Shown here one piece after another: positions 8,941 through 17,619 of a stretch of 57,489 bases of DNA. Source of the stretch: Bacteroidota bacterium (GTDB taxonomy: Bacteria; Bacteroidota; Bacteroidia; Chitinophagales; Saprospiraceae); the NCBI GenBank assembly GCA_029572935.1, contig JAKQHM010000008.1, positions 1 to 57,489 of the forward strand. The letters are read 5' to 3'. Made by a program: the position numbers and the translations under genes. The notes under the pieces are model-generated. The model saw only the letters and a list, made by a program, of their open reading frames with translations. It had not been told where the DNA came from and searched no databases. How positions within the stretch are numbered: the stretch's first letter is position 1; each line of letters opens with the position of its first letter.

Positions 8941-10218
8941 TTATCCCTTTCCGGAAGGCGGGAGCCTGGGCCTGATGATAAGCCGGAGGTTCTGGTCGTA
9001 AAAGAGGTAGGACCAGATCCAGTTGATCAGAACGATCAGACGGTTGCGCACACCGATGAGGTAGTAGATGTGCACCAAAAGCCAGATCGCCCATGCCGGG
9101 AATCCTGCGAGACGCAATCCTGCAAACTCAGTCACGGCTTTATTCCGCCCAATGGTAGCCATCTGACCCTTGTCGGTAAAGCGGAAGGGTCTGTCCGTGG
9201 AGGATCGGAGATAGGAGGCCAACCATCTGGCCTGCTGCATGGCGGCAGGCGCCATCTGGGGATGGCCCTTGGGATATTCGCTGGTCTCCATGCAGGCTAG
9301 GTCACCAATGGCGAATACCTGCTGCAGTCCCTGCACCCGGCAATAATCGTCCACGCGGATGCGGCCGCCCGGTGAGAGGGAAGTTTCAGGTACACCCTTT
9401 ACCAGGGCTCCGGTAATTCCGGCAGCCCAGATCACCTTGCCCGCCCGGATGATGCGTCCGTCGGTGAGTAGTATTTGATTTGTTTCAATGGAATGGACCC
9501 TGCTGTTGAGGTGGACCTCGACGCCCATGGATCGCAAATCAGTGAGGGTTCTGTCTGAAGACTCCGGACGCATGGCCGCCAGGAGTCTGTCCCGGCCTTC
9601 GATCAGGTGGATGTGCATCCTGTCGTTGTCCAGATCCGGATAATCTTTTGGGACGATGTGTTTTTTCATTTCTGCCAGTGCCCCGGCAAGTTCCACGCCC
9701 GTGGGTCCGCCTCCCACAATGGCAATGTCCAGATACGGAGAAAGATCCGAATCGCGCGGTGCCACCACCGCTTTTTCCAGATCCTCGAGGATGCGGTTGC
9801 GCAGATACAAAGATTCCGAGATGGATTTCATGGGAATCACCGCCTGCTCGATGTCCTGGCGGTTGAAATAATTTGTCCTGGCACCTGTGGCCAGCACCAG
9901 AATGTCATAGCGGATGGCACCCTGGTCGGTAAACAGTTTTTTTTCGCCCGGATCAAATCCTTCCACCTCCGCTACCCGCACAAAAGTGTTTTTCTTTTTC
10001 TGGAAGCTGCGCCTCAGGGGAAAGCATATGGAACTGGGTTCGAGACCCGCCATAGCCACCTGATAGTACAAAGGCTGGAATTGATGGAAATTATACCGGT
10101 CGATCAGGACAGTCTGGAAAGAAGAAGAAGGAAGACTCCTGGCCAGTTGGAACCCACCGAAGCCGGCACCGACGATCACAACGCGGGGTAACTGTATATC
10201 TGGGATGTTGAGGGGCAT
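8941..10218 (-). CDS. ndh: Type II NADH dehydrogenase (NDH-2)
   Basis: FAD-dependent NADH:quinone oxidoreductase, a non-pumping entry point to the respiratory chain at the inner membrane. FAD-binding GAGFGG at 17-22 follows the beta strand RVVIV; the NDH-2 signature DRYNFHQFQPLYYQVA follows; the NAD-binding GGGPTG lies at 169-174 (IAIVGGGPTGVELAGAL). Later come the ATG-type and AIGDLA motifs near the flavin. The C-terminal region has a hydrophobic stretch (AIWLLVHIYYLIG and VLINWIWSYLFY), the expected membrane-association part. Length 425 aa is normal. Transcribed alone. Confidence 0.9.
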   Translation of the reverse strand: MPLNIPDIQLPRVVIVGAGFGGFQLARSLPSSSFQTVLIDRYNFHQFQPLYYQVAMAGLEPSSICFPLRRSFQKKKNTFVRVAEVEGFDPGEKKLFTDQGAIRYDILVLATGARTNYFNRQDIEQAVIPMKSISESLYLRNRILEDLEKAVVAPRDSDLSPYLDIAIVGGGPTGVELAGALAEMKKHIVPKDYPDLDNDRMHIHLIEGRDRLLAAMRPESSDRTLTDLRSMGVEVHLNSRVHSIETNQILLTDGRIIRAGKVIWAAGITGALVKGVPETSLSPGGRIRVDDYCRVQGLQQVFAIGDLACMETSEYPKGHPQMAPAAMQQARWLASYLRSSTDRPFRFTDKGQMATIGRNKAVTEFAGLRLAGFPAWAIWLLVHIYYLIGVRNRLIVLINWIWSYLFYDQNLRLIIRPRLPPSGKG

Positions 10219-10330
10219 GGGAGGTGGTTTATATAATCAACATCAAAATGATTTGCTGGTTCCAGAATGTTACCAATCAGAATGAACAGGCTGACTAAAG
10301 CTGGAAATAATCTGAGGGAGGAAACAGAGA

Positions 10331-11023
10331 TCAGGGCATCCGGGTCCAGGACCATCCCGTCGTATCCTGTAGCAGCAGCAAACCTTCTTTCAGGCTAAGG
10401 TAAACTTTCAGTCCGTTCATCTCTTCTATCCTGCCGATGTAGACATTCAGGAACTCGCGATTGCCCAGACGGAGTGAGGGTAAAATCTCAGGCTCCGGTA
10501 TCTGGAAGGGATAGTTCTGATCCAGGAGTGGAATGGAAATTATTTCCGTGCCGTTGGGATCGTTTTCAGGTGATGAGACCTTCAGCACCAATAATTCAGC
10601 CCGTTCATCGGCCAGTGGTCGGGCGCTGTTGTACAATACTTTCAGTTCGGCCGTCAGCGAACGCAAGGGTGTCGAGGTAGCGAACTGTCCCATCCACCGG
10701 TTGCGAAGAATGCGATATCGTACCATTTGAGAAAAGCTGCTGTCCTCCAGGCAGGGGATCGGGTCTTCGCGATATTCCTCCCCGGTTGCGAGTGCTTCCA
10801 TGCGCAGCTGGAAAACCTGACCTTTTGAATCTGTAAACTGCATGAGCTGTCCCGCAGTGAAGGGCGTCTTTTGCAAGGATCCTACACCCGGCTTCACATC
10901 TTCCAGGAGGATGGGGGTATCGCATTCCTGATTTTGATCCGCATCCTCCGTACATTGGAAAAACCCAACAAGCAGACAGAAGCACCAGGATCTAAGGAAT
11001 TTTCTCATTCCGGGATTAATCAA
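10331..11023 (-). CDS. Hypothetical lipoprotein, downstream partner of the lipase-like gene
   Basis: 230 aa with an N-terminal hydrophobic segment followed by Cys24 (GFFQC) and an acidic stretch, probably a lipoprotein although the lipobox is imperfect. I recognise no domain in the rest. The start overlaps the end of the upstream lipase-like gene by 8 bases (a second ATG lies 15 bases further in), so the two are co-translated and likely act in the same place, the periplasm or outer membrane. Confidence 0.6.
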   Translation of the reverse strand: MINPGMRKFLRSWCFCLLVGFFQCTEDADQNQECDTPILLEDVKPGVGSLQKTPFTAGQLMQFTDSKGQVFQLRMEALATGEEYREDPIPCLEDSSFSQMVRYRILRNRWMGQFATSTPLRSLTAELKVLYNSARPLADERAELLVLKVSSPENDPNGTEIISIPLLDQNYPFQIPEPEILPSLRLGNREFLNVYIGRIEEMNGLKVYLSLKEGLLLLQDTTGWSWTRMP

Positions 11024-12317
11024 ATACGGGGATCACCACTCCTTCGGTTGCCGATTTCCAGTTTGGCACAAAGAGGCTTCTGCCATTGAACTTCAATTCT
11101 ATGGATGCCGGGCTGGCTGTCTGAAAATACACATCGGCTGCCTTGAGGAAAGGGAAGGCGGAAAAGAGGCCGACGGGTTTCAGGCTGCTCATCTGATCGC
11201 CGTCGTCGTAGAGGAACATGGCAATGGTGGACTGATTGGGAGCAGTGAGGTTGGGCAGGGAAAGGGTCTGTCCGCTGACCAGGAGTTCATCCCGCCCGTT
11301 GATCACGGCCTGTGTGGAAGAAAAAAAGGCAAGTACGGATTGGTTGTCATTTTTAGGAAGGCTGGCCAGCAAAAAGCTGATCGTTGAGCCTGCTCCCGGG
11401 AATACGCGCAGATACACCCAGGGATTGTTGCGGCGGAAAGGCTCGCGGTAATAGTGTACGGTGCGAAAGGAAGCATCGCCGGGTTTGATCACTTCAAATT
11501 CGTAATGATGGGCCGGATTTACGGCGAACGGTCCCCACCATCCGGATGCATCAGGAGTCATAGTGGTATCCGGATTACCGCTCATCCTCATTCCCGAGGA
11601 AGGATCCACGCGAAAAATTCGGACAAGTGTCCCCGCCGAAGCGGCATTTTCTCCCAAAGTAACGACCCGGCCTCCGATCGTAGGGTTTGCAGCGTTTTTG
11701 ATATTCAGATCGGCGGGACTTTCACCCGTAATGAAACGGTACATTTCGCCGAATACCTGAGGATGCGTCGCCACCTGATAGTGGTCCAGATCGGTGTATT
11801 TTACATTTGTCGACTGTGGCATGCTGTCGCCCGGTACGATCAGGTCTGCCGTGGACCAGATGTTGAGCGTTGGGATGTTTCCGGTTGGTCCGGCCGGCCT
11901 GGTTTGTTTGTTTCCCGCCAGGTGAATGTACCGGCTTACCTTGCCGGCTCTGACAGAATCCGCACAATAGGAATAGCCCAGTCCGCTACCGGCAGAATGT
12001 CCTACCAAGATGACCTGCGACTTGCCGGTACGGCTCAGTACATCATTGATGAACTGGTCCAGGAGTCCCTGGGCGTTGCCCTGGCTGAGGGTATTCCAGT
12101 CAAAGGCAAACATGAGGTTTTCCGGATAATCGTAGGAAGAAAACCTCTGGAACTGAGAGGCGTAGGTATCTCCGGATGCCAGCGCCCCATGGACAAAGAC
12201 GATCGGGAGGTCCAGTTTTCTTTTGTCTTCGGGCTGTGGGTCTTCTTTGTCGCAGCAGGAGGCGATCCATGGCAGGATCAGTATGAAAGATAATCTGAGT
12301 ATTTTATTCCAGTTCAT
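11016..12317 (-). CDS. Alpha/beta-hydrolase (lipase-like) lipoprotein
   Basis: Lipoprotein signal with Cys21 or Cys22 (WIASCC). The catalytic domain starts with the oxyanion-type PIVFVHG at about 38-44, has the nucleophile elbow GHSAG at 106-110 (Ser108), a probable acid at Asp158 (IWSTADLIVPG) and a probable histidine at 179 (DLDHYQVATHP). Residues after about 205 form a second, beta-rich region that starts with a stretch like a carboxypeptidase-regulatory repeat (VVTLGENAASAGTLVRIF), as in two-domain archaeal-type lipases. Secreted esterase or lipase activity is a reasonable inference; the acyl substrate is unknown. Confidence 0.8.
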   Translation of the reverse strand: MNWNKILRLSFILILPWIASCCDKEDPQPEDKRKLDLPIVFVHGALASGDTYASQFQRFSSYDYPENLMFAFDWNTLSQGNAQGLLDQFINDVLSRTGKSQVILVGHSAGSGLGYSYCADSVRAGKVSRYIHLAGNKQTRPAGPTGNIPTLNIWSTADLIVPGDSMPQSTNVKYTDLDHYQVATHPQVFGEMYRFITGESPADLNIKNAANPTIGGRVVTLGENAASAGTLVRIFRVDPSSGMRMSGNPDTTMTPDASGWWGPFAVNPAHHYEFEVIKPGDASFRTVHYYREPFRRNNPWVYLRVFPGAGSTISFLLASLPKNDNQSVLAFFSSTQAVINGRDELLVSGQTLSLPNLTAPNQSTIAMFLYDDGDQMSSLKPVGLFSAFPFLKAADVYFQTASPASIELKFNGRSLFVPNWKSATEGVVIPVFD

Positions 12318-12465
12318 TTATTGGAGTTTGGCTTGATGAATTGAAAACCAGCTACACCAGACAAACGCTTCCTCGTATTTAAAGTAATGTTAATACATCC
12401 TGCCCTGTGCATCTGTCTGTCTGATTTATAGAACTTTGTAAACTATTTAAGAAATTCCGATACAG

Positions 12466-13518
12466 ATGAAAATCCAAACCTACGCAATTTTTCTGATTTC
12501 AGTTTTGATCCTGTCCTGCAAGAATGACCCTAAAGGCAACGAAGCGGTCCTGGATCCTTCACTCGATCCAATGCAAGGAAAGGCGCTGGCCGTCAACCTG
12601 ATGGGCGAAAAACTTCAGGAATGGAACGATCCGGATTCCGTGAAAAATCTTCGCATGTTCCAGATCGAAGAAAGCCGCCGGATTTACCTTGGCAAGCTGG
12701 ACGATCCCAAGGGATATTTGATTTATGGAAGAGCCTTCCTGGCCAACGGACAGGTAGAAAATGCCATCCAGATCTTTTCAAAGGGAACCGCTAAATTTCC
12801 GGAAGTACCGGACCTCTATCTGTACAATGGAGAAGCCATGCTCATAGGAAGACAACTTCAGCCTGCGATCGACCAGTTTTGGAAAGCGGGCCAGAATATG
12901 GAAAAACTGACCGCTCCGGCCGGTATCTCCGGTCTGAGTTACCGCGATTCCATCGCAGGCATCAGCCTTCAGTTTAAGAATTACCTTTTGATGGGTCTTG
13001 CCTTTCAATGCAACCGTGATCTGTCCAGCGCCGATAAAATGTTTGAGGTTTGCGGAGATTTCTCTACGAACCCGGACCTGTGGGTCAGAAGCTATTACTG
13101 GCAATACGAGTGCTACAATCGTTCCGGCAGACAAAAAGAGGCGGAGAGCCTGTTGGGCAATGTCAGCAAAACCATGCAGATCCTGCCCGTATCCAGGTCC
13201 TACCTCGATGCGATGTTGTACTACAAAGGCGAACTTCAGGAGAAGGAACTGGTTGACCTAAATGCACTGCCGAAATCCAGCGACGAAGCTGAAGACTGGC
13301 TGGTACGGGCCTATGCAGTGGGCGTAAAAAACCTCCTCCAAAATAAAAACGAGGAAGCCATCCGCGTATTCAAGACCATCCTGTCCACCGGATTCTGGAA
13401 CCAGCTGCCCTTTATCGCTGCGGAGGGTGAATTGGCCCGACTGGGCGGCGTAGAGATCAAGCAACCCGAGGTTATCGAGCTCAACACCCAGGATAAGAAA
13501 AAGCCGGTCAAGTTCTGA
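12466..13518 (+). CDS. TPR-repeat lipoprotein
   Basis: 350 aa. Signal with lipobox LILSC (Cys18) followed by KNDPKGNE. The body contains tetratricopeptide-like helices (YLIYGRAFLANGQVENAIQI at about 85-104, LYLYNGEAMLIGRQLQPAIDQF, a later NEEAIRVFKTIL). TPR lipoproteins act as scaffolds for envelope complexes, but nothing identifies the partner. It is divergent from the lipase-like gene and monocistronic by spacing. Confidence 0.75.
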   Translation: MKIQTYAIFLISVLILSCKNDPKGNEAVLDPSLDPMQGKALAVNLMGEKLQEWNDPDSVKNLRMFQIEESRRIYLGKLDDPKGYLIYGRAFLANGQVENAIQIFSKGTAKFPEVPDLYLYNGEAMLIGRQLQPAIDQFWKAGQNMEKLTAPAGISGLSYRDSIAGISLQFKNYLLMGLAFQCNRDLSSADKMFEVCGDFSTNPDLWVRSYYWQYECYNRSGRQKEAESLLGNVSKTMQILPVSRSYLDAMLYYKGELQEKELVDLNALPKSSDEAEDWLVRAYAVGVKNLLQNKNEEAIRVFKTILSTGFWNQLPFIAAEGELARLGGVEIKQPEVIELNTQDKKKPVKF

Positions 13519-13627
13519 TCGGTTTATTTTTGAGATTGGACGGATTTAATGATCATTTAATCGGGAAAACTGGTTGGTCGGGAACTTTATGTTTTGCAGG
13601 ATAGTTGGTTAGGCAAAACGAAGTTCT

Positions 13628-14461
13628 ATGAAAAGTGAAAATGTACTGAAACCCATTTCCGGCTGGGGTCCTTTGATCCTGGCCATTGTAATGCCCGCTA
13701 CTTTTTTCCTCTTGCGTCATCCCGTATACTGGGCAACAGGAGGATTGCTCTGGCTTTTGTTATTGAGTGGATTCATCATCGTCAATCCCAATTTTTCCAA
13801 AGTCCTGATCCTGTTTGGTAAGTACGTCGGGACCATCCGCGAGGACGGATTCTTTTGGGCCAATCCTTTTTTGGTCAAAAAGGGCATCTCCCTGCGCGCC
13901 AACAACTTTGACAGCGAAAGGCTCAAGGTCAACGACAAAAGAGGAAATCCCATCCAGATCTCCATCATTCTGGTCTGGAGGGTAAGGGATACCTTCAAGG
14001 CGGCCTTTGAGGTCGAGGATCTGTACAATTTTGTCAAGGTCCAGTCCGATTCAGCGGTCCGCAAGCTGGCCGGGCAATATGCCTACGACCATGTGGACGA
14101 CCACGACGAGGTGACCCTGCGCTCATCCAGCGAAGAGGTGAACGAGACCCTGGAGCGCGAGCTGCAGGAAAGACTGGAGATCGCCGGCATCGAGGTGATG
14201 GAAGCCCGGATCGGATACCTGGCCTATGCGCCTGAAATAGCCGCGGCCATGCTCAAAAGACAGCAGGCCGAGGCCATCGTCTCTGCACGGTATAAGATCG
14301 TGGAGGGTGCAGTGGGGATGGTGGAAAATGCCCTGCATCAATTAAAGGAAAGGGGCATAGCCGATTTTGACGACCGGGAAAAGTCCAGGATCGTGGGCAA
14401 CCTGATGGTGGTCCTGTGTTCCGACAAGGAGACCAGCCCGGTGATCGATATGAACGGGTAG
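13628..14461 (+). CDS. SPFH/band 7 (stomatin-like) membrane protein
   Basis: 277 aa. Two adjacent hydrophobic segments (about 13-32 and 33-50) lead into an SPFH domain: VLILFGKYVGTIREDGFFWANP, the VWRVRDTFKAAFEVEDL stretch, and RELQERLEIAGIEVMEARIGYLAYAPEIAAAML ending in the KRQQAEAIVSAR helix typical of stomatin-type proteins. Such proteins oligomerise on membranes and organise microdomains. The C-terminus is short. A terminator-like hairpin lies 170 bases downstream. Confidence 0.85.
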   Translation: MKSENVLKPISGWGPLILAIVMPATFFLLRHPVYWATGGLLWLLLLSGFIIVNPNFSKVLILFGKYVGTIREDGFFWANPFLVKKGISLRANNFDSERLKVNDKRGNPIQISIILVWRVRDTFKAAFEVEDLYNFVKVQSDSAVRKLAGQYAYDHVDDHDEVTLRSSSEEVNETLERELQERLEIAGIEVMEARIGYLAYAPEIAAAMLKRQQAEAIVSARYKIVEGAVGMVENALHQLKERGIADFDDREKSRIVGNLMVVLCSDKETSPVIDMNG

Positions 14462-14570
14462 GCAGCCAAATCACGTTTTTACCATTTTTTCAGGCGTATT
14501 CATCATGAAAATTCCTCATTTGAACCATTTCTTTACAAAAGGCTTTTCACTCACCTTATCTTTGAATCGT

Positions 14571-14658
14571 AAATACGGGACTGGATAACCCGAATTTTTC
14601 ATCAAGATTGAGTTTAAGTTAAGGATAAGAAAGGGCTTCGGACGAAGCCCTTTTTTTT
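14571..14658 (+). ncRNA. Candidate small RNA ending at an intrinsic terminator
   Basis: The stretch between the SPFH gene and the DUF1761 gene holds a TATCTTTG box (14557-14564, a TAnnTTTG match), and 69 bases beyond it a strong terminator. A transcript of about 88 bases with no open frame would result. The alternative is that the hairpin simply ends the SPFH transcript, but it lies unusually far (170 bases) from that stop codon. I recognise no known RNA family. Confidence 0.3.
14633..14658 (+). terminator. Rho-independent terminator
   Basis: Perfect 8-bp GC-rich stem GGGCTTCG / CGAAGCCC with a 2-base GA between the arms, followed by eight T. Orientation is plus strand. Confidence 0.85.
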
Positions 14659-14686
14659 GCCGTTCCCGGGTGATCCTGACCTTAGG

Positions 14687-14715
14687 TTGAAAGCAGGTGC
14701 AATTCCCTATATTTG
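14687..14715 (+). promoter_or_regulatory. Promoter of the DUF1761 gene
   Basis: TTG (14687-14689), 18 bases, TATATTTG (14708-14715). It predicts transcription from about 14722, which rules out the longer reading frame from 14657 and supports the ATG at 14738. Confidence 0.6.
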
Positions 14716-14737
14716 CATTCCACCAAAATGCAAAAGA

Positions 14738-15139
14738 ATGGCTTACATCAACTGGATTGCGGTTATTATTTCACTGGCCAGCAGTCTGATCCTCGCTTAC
14801 ATCTGGTACGGGACCGGCTGGATCCATAAAAAGGGACAACAGGCGGCTCAGGAGGGCGGAGGCAGCTTTGATGCCGGACATACCCTGAAGCTTACCGGAT
14901 GGCTGGTGGTGATGATCATGGTTTTGCATCTTCAGATGATCGTGGCAGAGCGCAGCGGGATCACCGATGGAGTCAAATTTGGCTTTATGTGCGCGGTGGG
15001 ATATTCTGTGACGGCGCTGGGGATCACCGGTCAGTCAAAAGGAAGGACCCTGCACGGCATGTTGCTGGATGCCGCCTTCATGGTGCTGGCCATGTCGGTG
15101 AGCGGAGCTGTGATAGGCAGCATGATGGCAAGGATTTAG
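14738..15139 (+). CDS. DUF1761 family membrane protein
   Basis: 133 aa with four hydrophobic helices. The opening INWIAVIISLASSLILAYIWYG matches the DUF1761 pattern of a WYG at the end of the first helix. The start was set at the ATG 16 bases after the predicted transcription start. Function unknown for the family. Confidence 0.72.
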   Translation: MAYINWIAVIISLASSLILAYIWYGTGWIHKKGQQAAQEGGGSFDAGHTLKLTGWLVVMIMVLHLQMIVAERSGITDGVKFGFMCAVGYSVTALGITGQSKGRTLHGMLLDAAFMVLAMSVSGAVIGSMMARI

Positions 15140-15200
15140 ATAAAGGCCCAGGCCACGAAAAACACCCTTCATGGGGTCTAAGCAGAGCAAGATATTTTTT

Positions 15201-15875
15201 ATGATTCAGACGATCAGGCAGGCTGTCATAGTTGGTTTTGTGCTTCTGGCGGGGGTGGGATCGGTTTCGGATGTCCAGGCGCAATTCTCAGTGGGTGTCC
15301 GTGCAGGCGGACATATATCCAGGTATTTGTTTTCGGACCCTCTGTATGAAGAGGCTGTGCAATACCGGGGATACTTTCAGGCTGCCGTTCCGGTGGAGTT
15401 GTCCCTGACCGAAAGCCTGAGCCTGCAGGCCGAGCTGCAATACCTCCAGAAAGGGGTGCGACTGTTTTCACGGGACCAGACCGATTACAGCGACTATAGG
15501 ATCAACAACCACGTCCTGGAGATCCCGCTGCTGATCAAAAAGAATTTCAGTGAGTGGGAATCCGAGCTGTCGCTTTTTGCCGGTCCGGCCCTGGCCTGGT
15601 ATCTGACGGGCAGAGTCCGGCACGATTACACCCAGATGCAGGTACCCGGAAAGGAAAATGAACGAATCGATTATAAGGGATATAACCGATGGGATCTGGA
15701 CCTTCAGCTGGGAGGAGAATTCGCCTGGCCGGTCGGAGATGAGATGGAGTTGTTTCTGGATGCCCGGTATCATTTGGGGTTGCTCAATTTTGACTATCTG
15801 GCGAGCGTGGAGGCAGACCGGATCCGCGCCCGGGGGATCTCCCTGAGTTTTGGTGCGCGCAGGAATTGGGAGTAA
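15201..15875 (+). CDS. Outer-membrane beta-barrel protein (PorT-like fold)
   Basis: About 224 aa. Signal peptide (IVGFVLLAGVGSVSDVQAQ) then alternating strands beginning FSVGVRAGGHISRYLF and including ELQYLQKGVRL, EIPLLIKKNF and LFAGPALAWYL, the order seen in the small eight-stranded Bacteroidota barrels; the chain ends with LSFGARRNWE. An in-frame ATG 30 bases upstream (15171) is possible but would lengthen the signal. Not specific enough to assign a transport role. Confidence 0.7.
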   Translation: MIQTIRQAVIVGFVLLAGVGSVSDVQAQFSVGVRAGGHISRYLFSDPLYEEAVQYRGYFQAAVPVELSLTESLSLQAELQYLQKGVRLFSRDQTDYSDYRINNHVLEIPLLIKKNFSEWESELSLFAGPALAWYLTGRVRHDYTQMQVPGKENERIDYKGYNRWDLDLQLGGEFAWPVGDEMELFLDARYHLGLLNFDYLASVEADRIRARGISLSFGARRNWE

Positions 15876-15965
15876 AATTGTGAAAGGACTAAATAAAAGA
15901 CAGGCAGTAGTATTTATCATGAGCCCAAAGTCAGAGACGTAGTCCATAAAAGGATAGATTGAAAG

Positions 15966-16018
15966 GGCACAAGTCATGCCACCAACAGTGAGGAACATGA
16001 AAGACATGTGCTAATAAG
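15966..16018 (+). repeat. Degenerate copy of the 48-bp nested-palindrome repeat
   Basis: Begins GGCACAAGTCAT and ends CTAATAAG, aligning to the copy at 19314 (GGCACAAGTCAT ... CCAATAAG) over its length with a few small insertions and several substitutions in the middle, so the inner palindrome is lost. It lies in the 372-base gap after the outer-membrane barrel gene. Confidence 0.6.
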
Positions 16019-16073
16019 CGCAACCCATCAAATTTTACCATTAACAAAACATTAACATAATATTGACAAAACG

Positions 16074-16104
16074 TTGATTTTTTTTTTGCGTAGACGTAAA
16101 TTTG
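16074..16104 (+). promoter_or_regulatory. Promoter of the AT-rich lipoprotein gene
   Basis: TTG (16074-16076), 20 bases, TAAATTTG (16097-16104), an ideal Bacteroidota promoter. It leaves an unusually long leader of about 137 bases before the ATG at 16248. Confidence 0.6.
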
Positions 16105-16247
16105 TCTTACTGAAAAGTTGATCAAGGCCTGAACACCAAATCAGTGGGTGAATATTCAAATGCCTGCTAGAATCATTTAAGCGACAGCCACCGAACACAT
16201 CCTGAAATACAAGGTAGGTGGTGATCTTTTTTTAATAATATTTTAGT

Positions 16248-17105
16248 ATGAAAAATTTATCCAAAGCAAACATCTGTATATTAATTACAGTACTATTCCT
16301 ATGTTGTAGAAGTGATCACAAATCTGAAATTGATGAAGCAAGAGATGAGGTTCTTAGTTTTGCATCCCAAGATTTTTCATGTTTTAGTTCGCTCAATGTA
16401 TCAATTGCAGACACAAGTTATAATATATTCAATTATCTTAGCACCTGTTGTATAATGGCAAATGGAATTCACCAAGAAAGACCCTTGGGGTATTATTGCG
16501 CATGTGCATCATGCTCCGTAATAGATGAATTTAGTAATTTGTATTATCAAAGATTAAGTAGTATTTATGGACCGTTTTTAGATGTTTCGATGAACCAATC
16601 ATGCGATAAATATAAGACTATTTATTCAGTTGCAGCAATGTGTCAAGGAATGAGTAGACAAAGGGTAGGTTCTTATATTTTAAATAATCTTCATCACTTT
16701 AAAGATTCTTTATATATAACTGATGCCGAACTTTCTTTTTGTGAACAGTTTGTTTCAGAATTTAATTCTGATCCATATGCAATAAATTATTGCAATTATG
16801 TTACACTTTGGAATAACATACAAAAGAAAAGCCCTTCAAATGGTCTGATTTCTGCTATATTGATTGCAACAGCACCTTCTTTGCTTGCAAACCGGGCGGA
16901 TTTAATAGTAACAGCGGGTCTTGGTGGATCTTCTGAACAAGATAAAGCTCAATACATATGGGCGTATGTTTTATGGGCCGGATATCATGCTTGGGCTGGA
17001 GCAATGTCAAGTATTATAGAAAAGGGATGTGAGGGTCTCCAAGATGACCAAGCCGGAAAAATGATTCTTAGGGATGCAGGAAAGAATTGCTTTAATAGTA
17101 TTTAG
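16248..17105 (+). CDS. Cysteine-rich hypothetical lipoprotein in AT-rich island
   Basis: 285 aa, no domain recognised. Hydrophobic N-terminus followed by a double cysteine (LFLCCRSD), a likely lipoprotein signal. The mature part has cysteines grouped as FSCFSS, STCCIM, YYCACASCS and later SFCEQF, NYCNY, GCEG, plus a hydrophobic alanine/glycine-rich stretch near 200-245. Base and codon use (many TTA, ATA, AAT) is far more AT-rich than the genes on both sides, which suggests recent acquisition. The downstream small membrane protein gene has the same composition and follows closely. Confidence 0.6.
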   Translation: MKNLSKANICILITVLFLCCRSDHKSEIDEARDEVLSFASQDFSCFSSLNVSIADTSYNIFNYLSTCCIMANGIHQERPLGYYCACASCSVIDEFSNLYYQRLSSIYGPFLDVSMNQSCDKYKTIYSVAAMCQGMSRQRVGSYILNNLHHFKDSLYITDAELSFCEQFVSEFNSDPYAINYCNYVTLWNNIQKKSPSNGLISAILIATAPSLLANRADLIVTAGLGGSSEQDKAQYIWAYVLWAGYHAWAGAMSSIIEKGCEGLQDDQAGKMILRDAGKNCFNSI

Positions 17106-17121
17106 TAAATTTCAAAATGTG

Positions 17122-17421
17122 ATGACAATATTTGCTTACTTGTCTGTTTATCTTATGATGTTGTATGCATATTCATTTATTTCATACTTGAATTTTATAG
17201 AATATTTTAGGAAGGGTTATTCAAAATTGTATAACTTAGGAATGCTTGCTGAGGGATCCATCGGGGCGTTAATTGTAAGTAAGGCAAGTTTATATTATGA
17301 AAGATTTAATAACTTACTTCAATTAAATGATTTTACTTTTTACATTTTTTGCTTTGGTTTACCTTTATTGATAATTAGATTTTTCATAATAAAACCAATG
17401 GCTAAAAAAAATGCAGCGTGA
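17122..17421 (+). CDS. Small hypothetical membrane protein
   Basis: About 99 aa with three hydrophobic helices (AYLSVYLMMLYAYSFISYL, GALIVSKASLYY region, FTFYIFCFGLPLLIIRFFII) and a lysine-rich tail. The ATG at 17122 is preferred because the earlier in-frame ATG at 17074 would overlap the upstream gene by 32 bases. Composition as AT-rich as its neighbour. Unknown function, probably co-transcribed with the cysteine-rich lipoprotein gene. Confidence 0.5.
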   Translation: MTIFAYLSVYLMMLYAYSFISYLNFIEYFRKGYSKLYNLGMLAEGSIGALIVSKASLYYERFNNLLQLNDFTFYIFCFGLPLLIIRFFIIKPMAKKNAA

Positions 17422-17478
17422 TTTTTTGTCACGTATTTTGGTTTTTGATATAGATCTAATAAGCCTGCATTGGAGCCT

Positions 17479-17582
17479 GGGCACAAGCGCCCGACAGACC
17501 GGCTGCGCCGGGCGGCGGAGAATGGATGATCAAAGAAACAAGTCGTCCCGACAAGGTAGGACAAGAAGACTTGCGCCAACAG
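17479..17582 (+). repeat. Duplicated 3' end of the threonylcarbamoyl-AMP synthase gene plus repeat
   Basis: Positions 17497-17582 align without gaps of note to 19276-19361: the first 27 bases (GACCGGCTGCGCCGGGCGGC and the following GGAGAAT) are identical to the last codons of the synthase gene at 18322, and the rest is the nested-palindrome repeat, about 90 percent identical overall. Just before it, 17480-17487 repeats the left tip GGCACAAG of the repeat again. The GC-rich tract stands out sharply from the AT-rich DNA before it. Confidence 0.8.
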
Positions 17583-17619
17583 ATGATATTGATTATTTTT
17601 GTTTTTAAAAGGAAGACTT

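Noticed and set aside
9607-10191. Long plus-strand frame antisense to the NADH dehydrogenase gene
   Set aside because: The minus-strand gene is unmistakable; the antisense frame is a shadow, as are similar frames opposite the lipase, desaturase and moaA genes.
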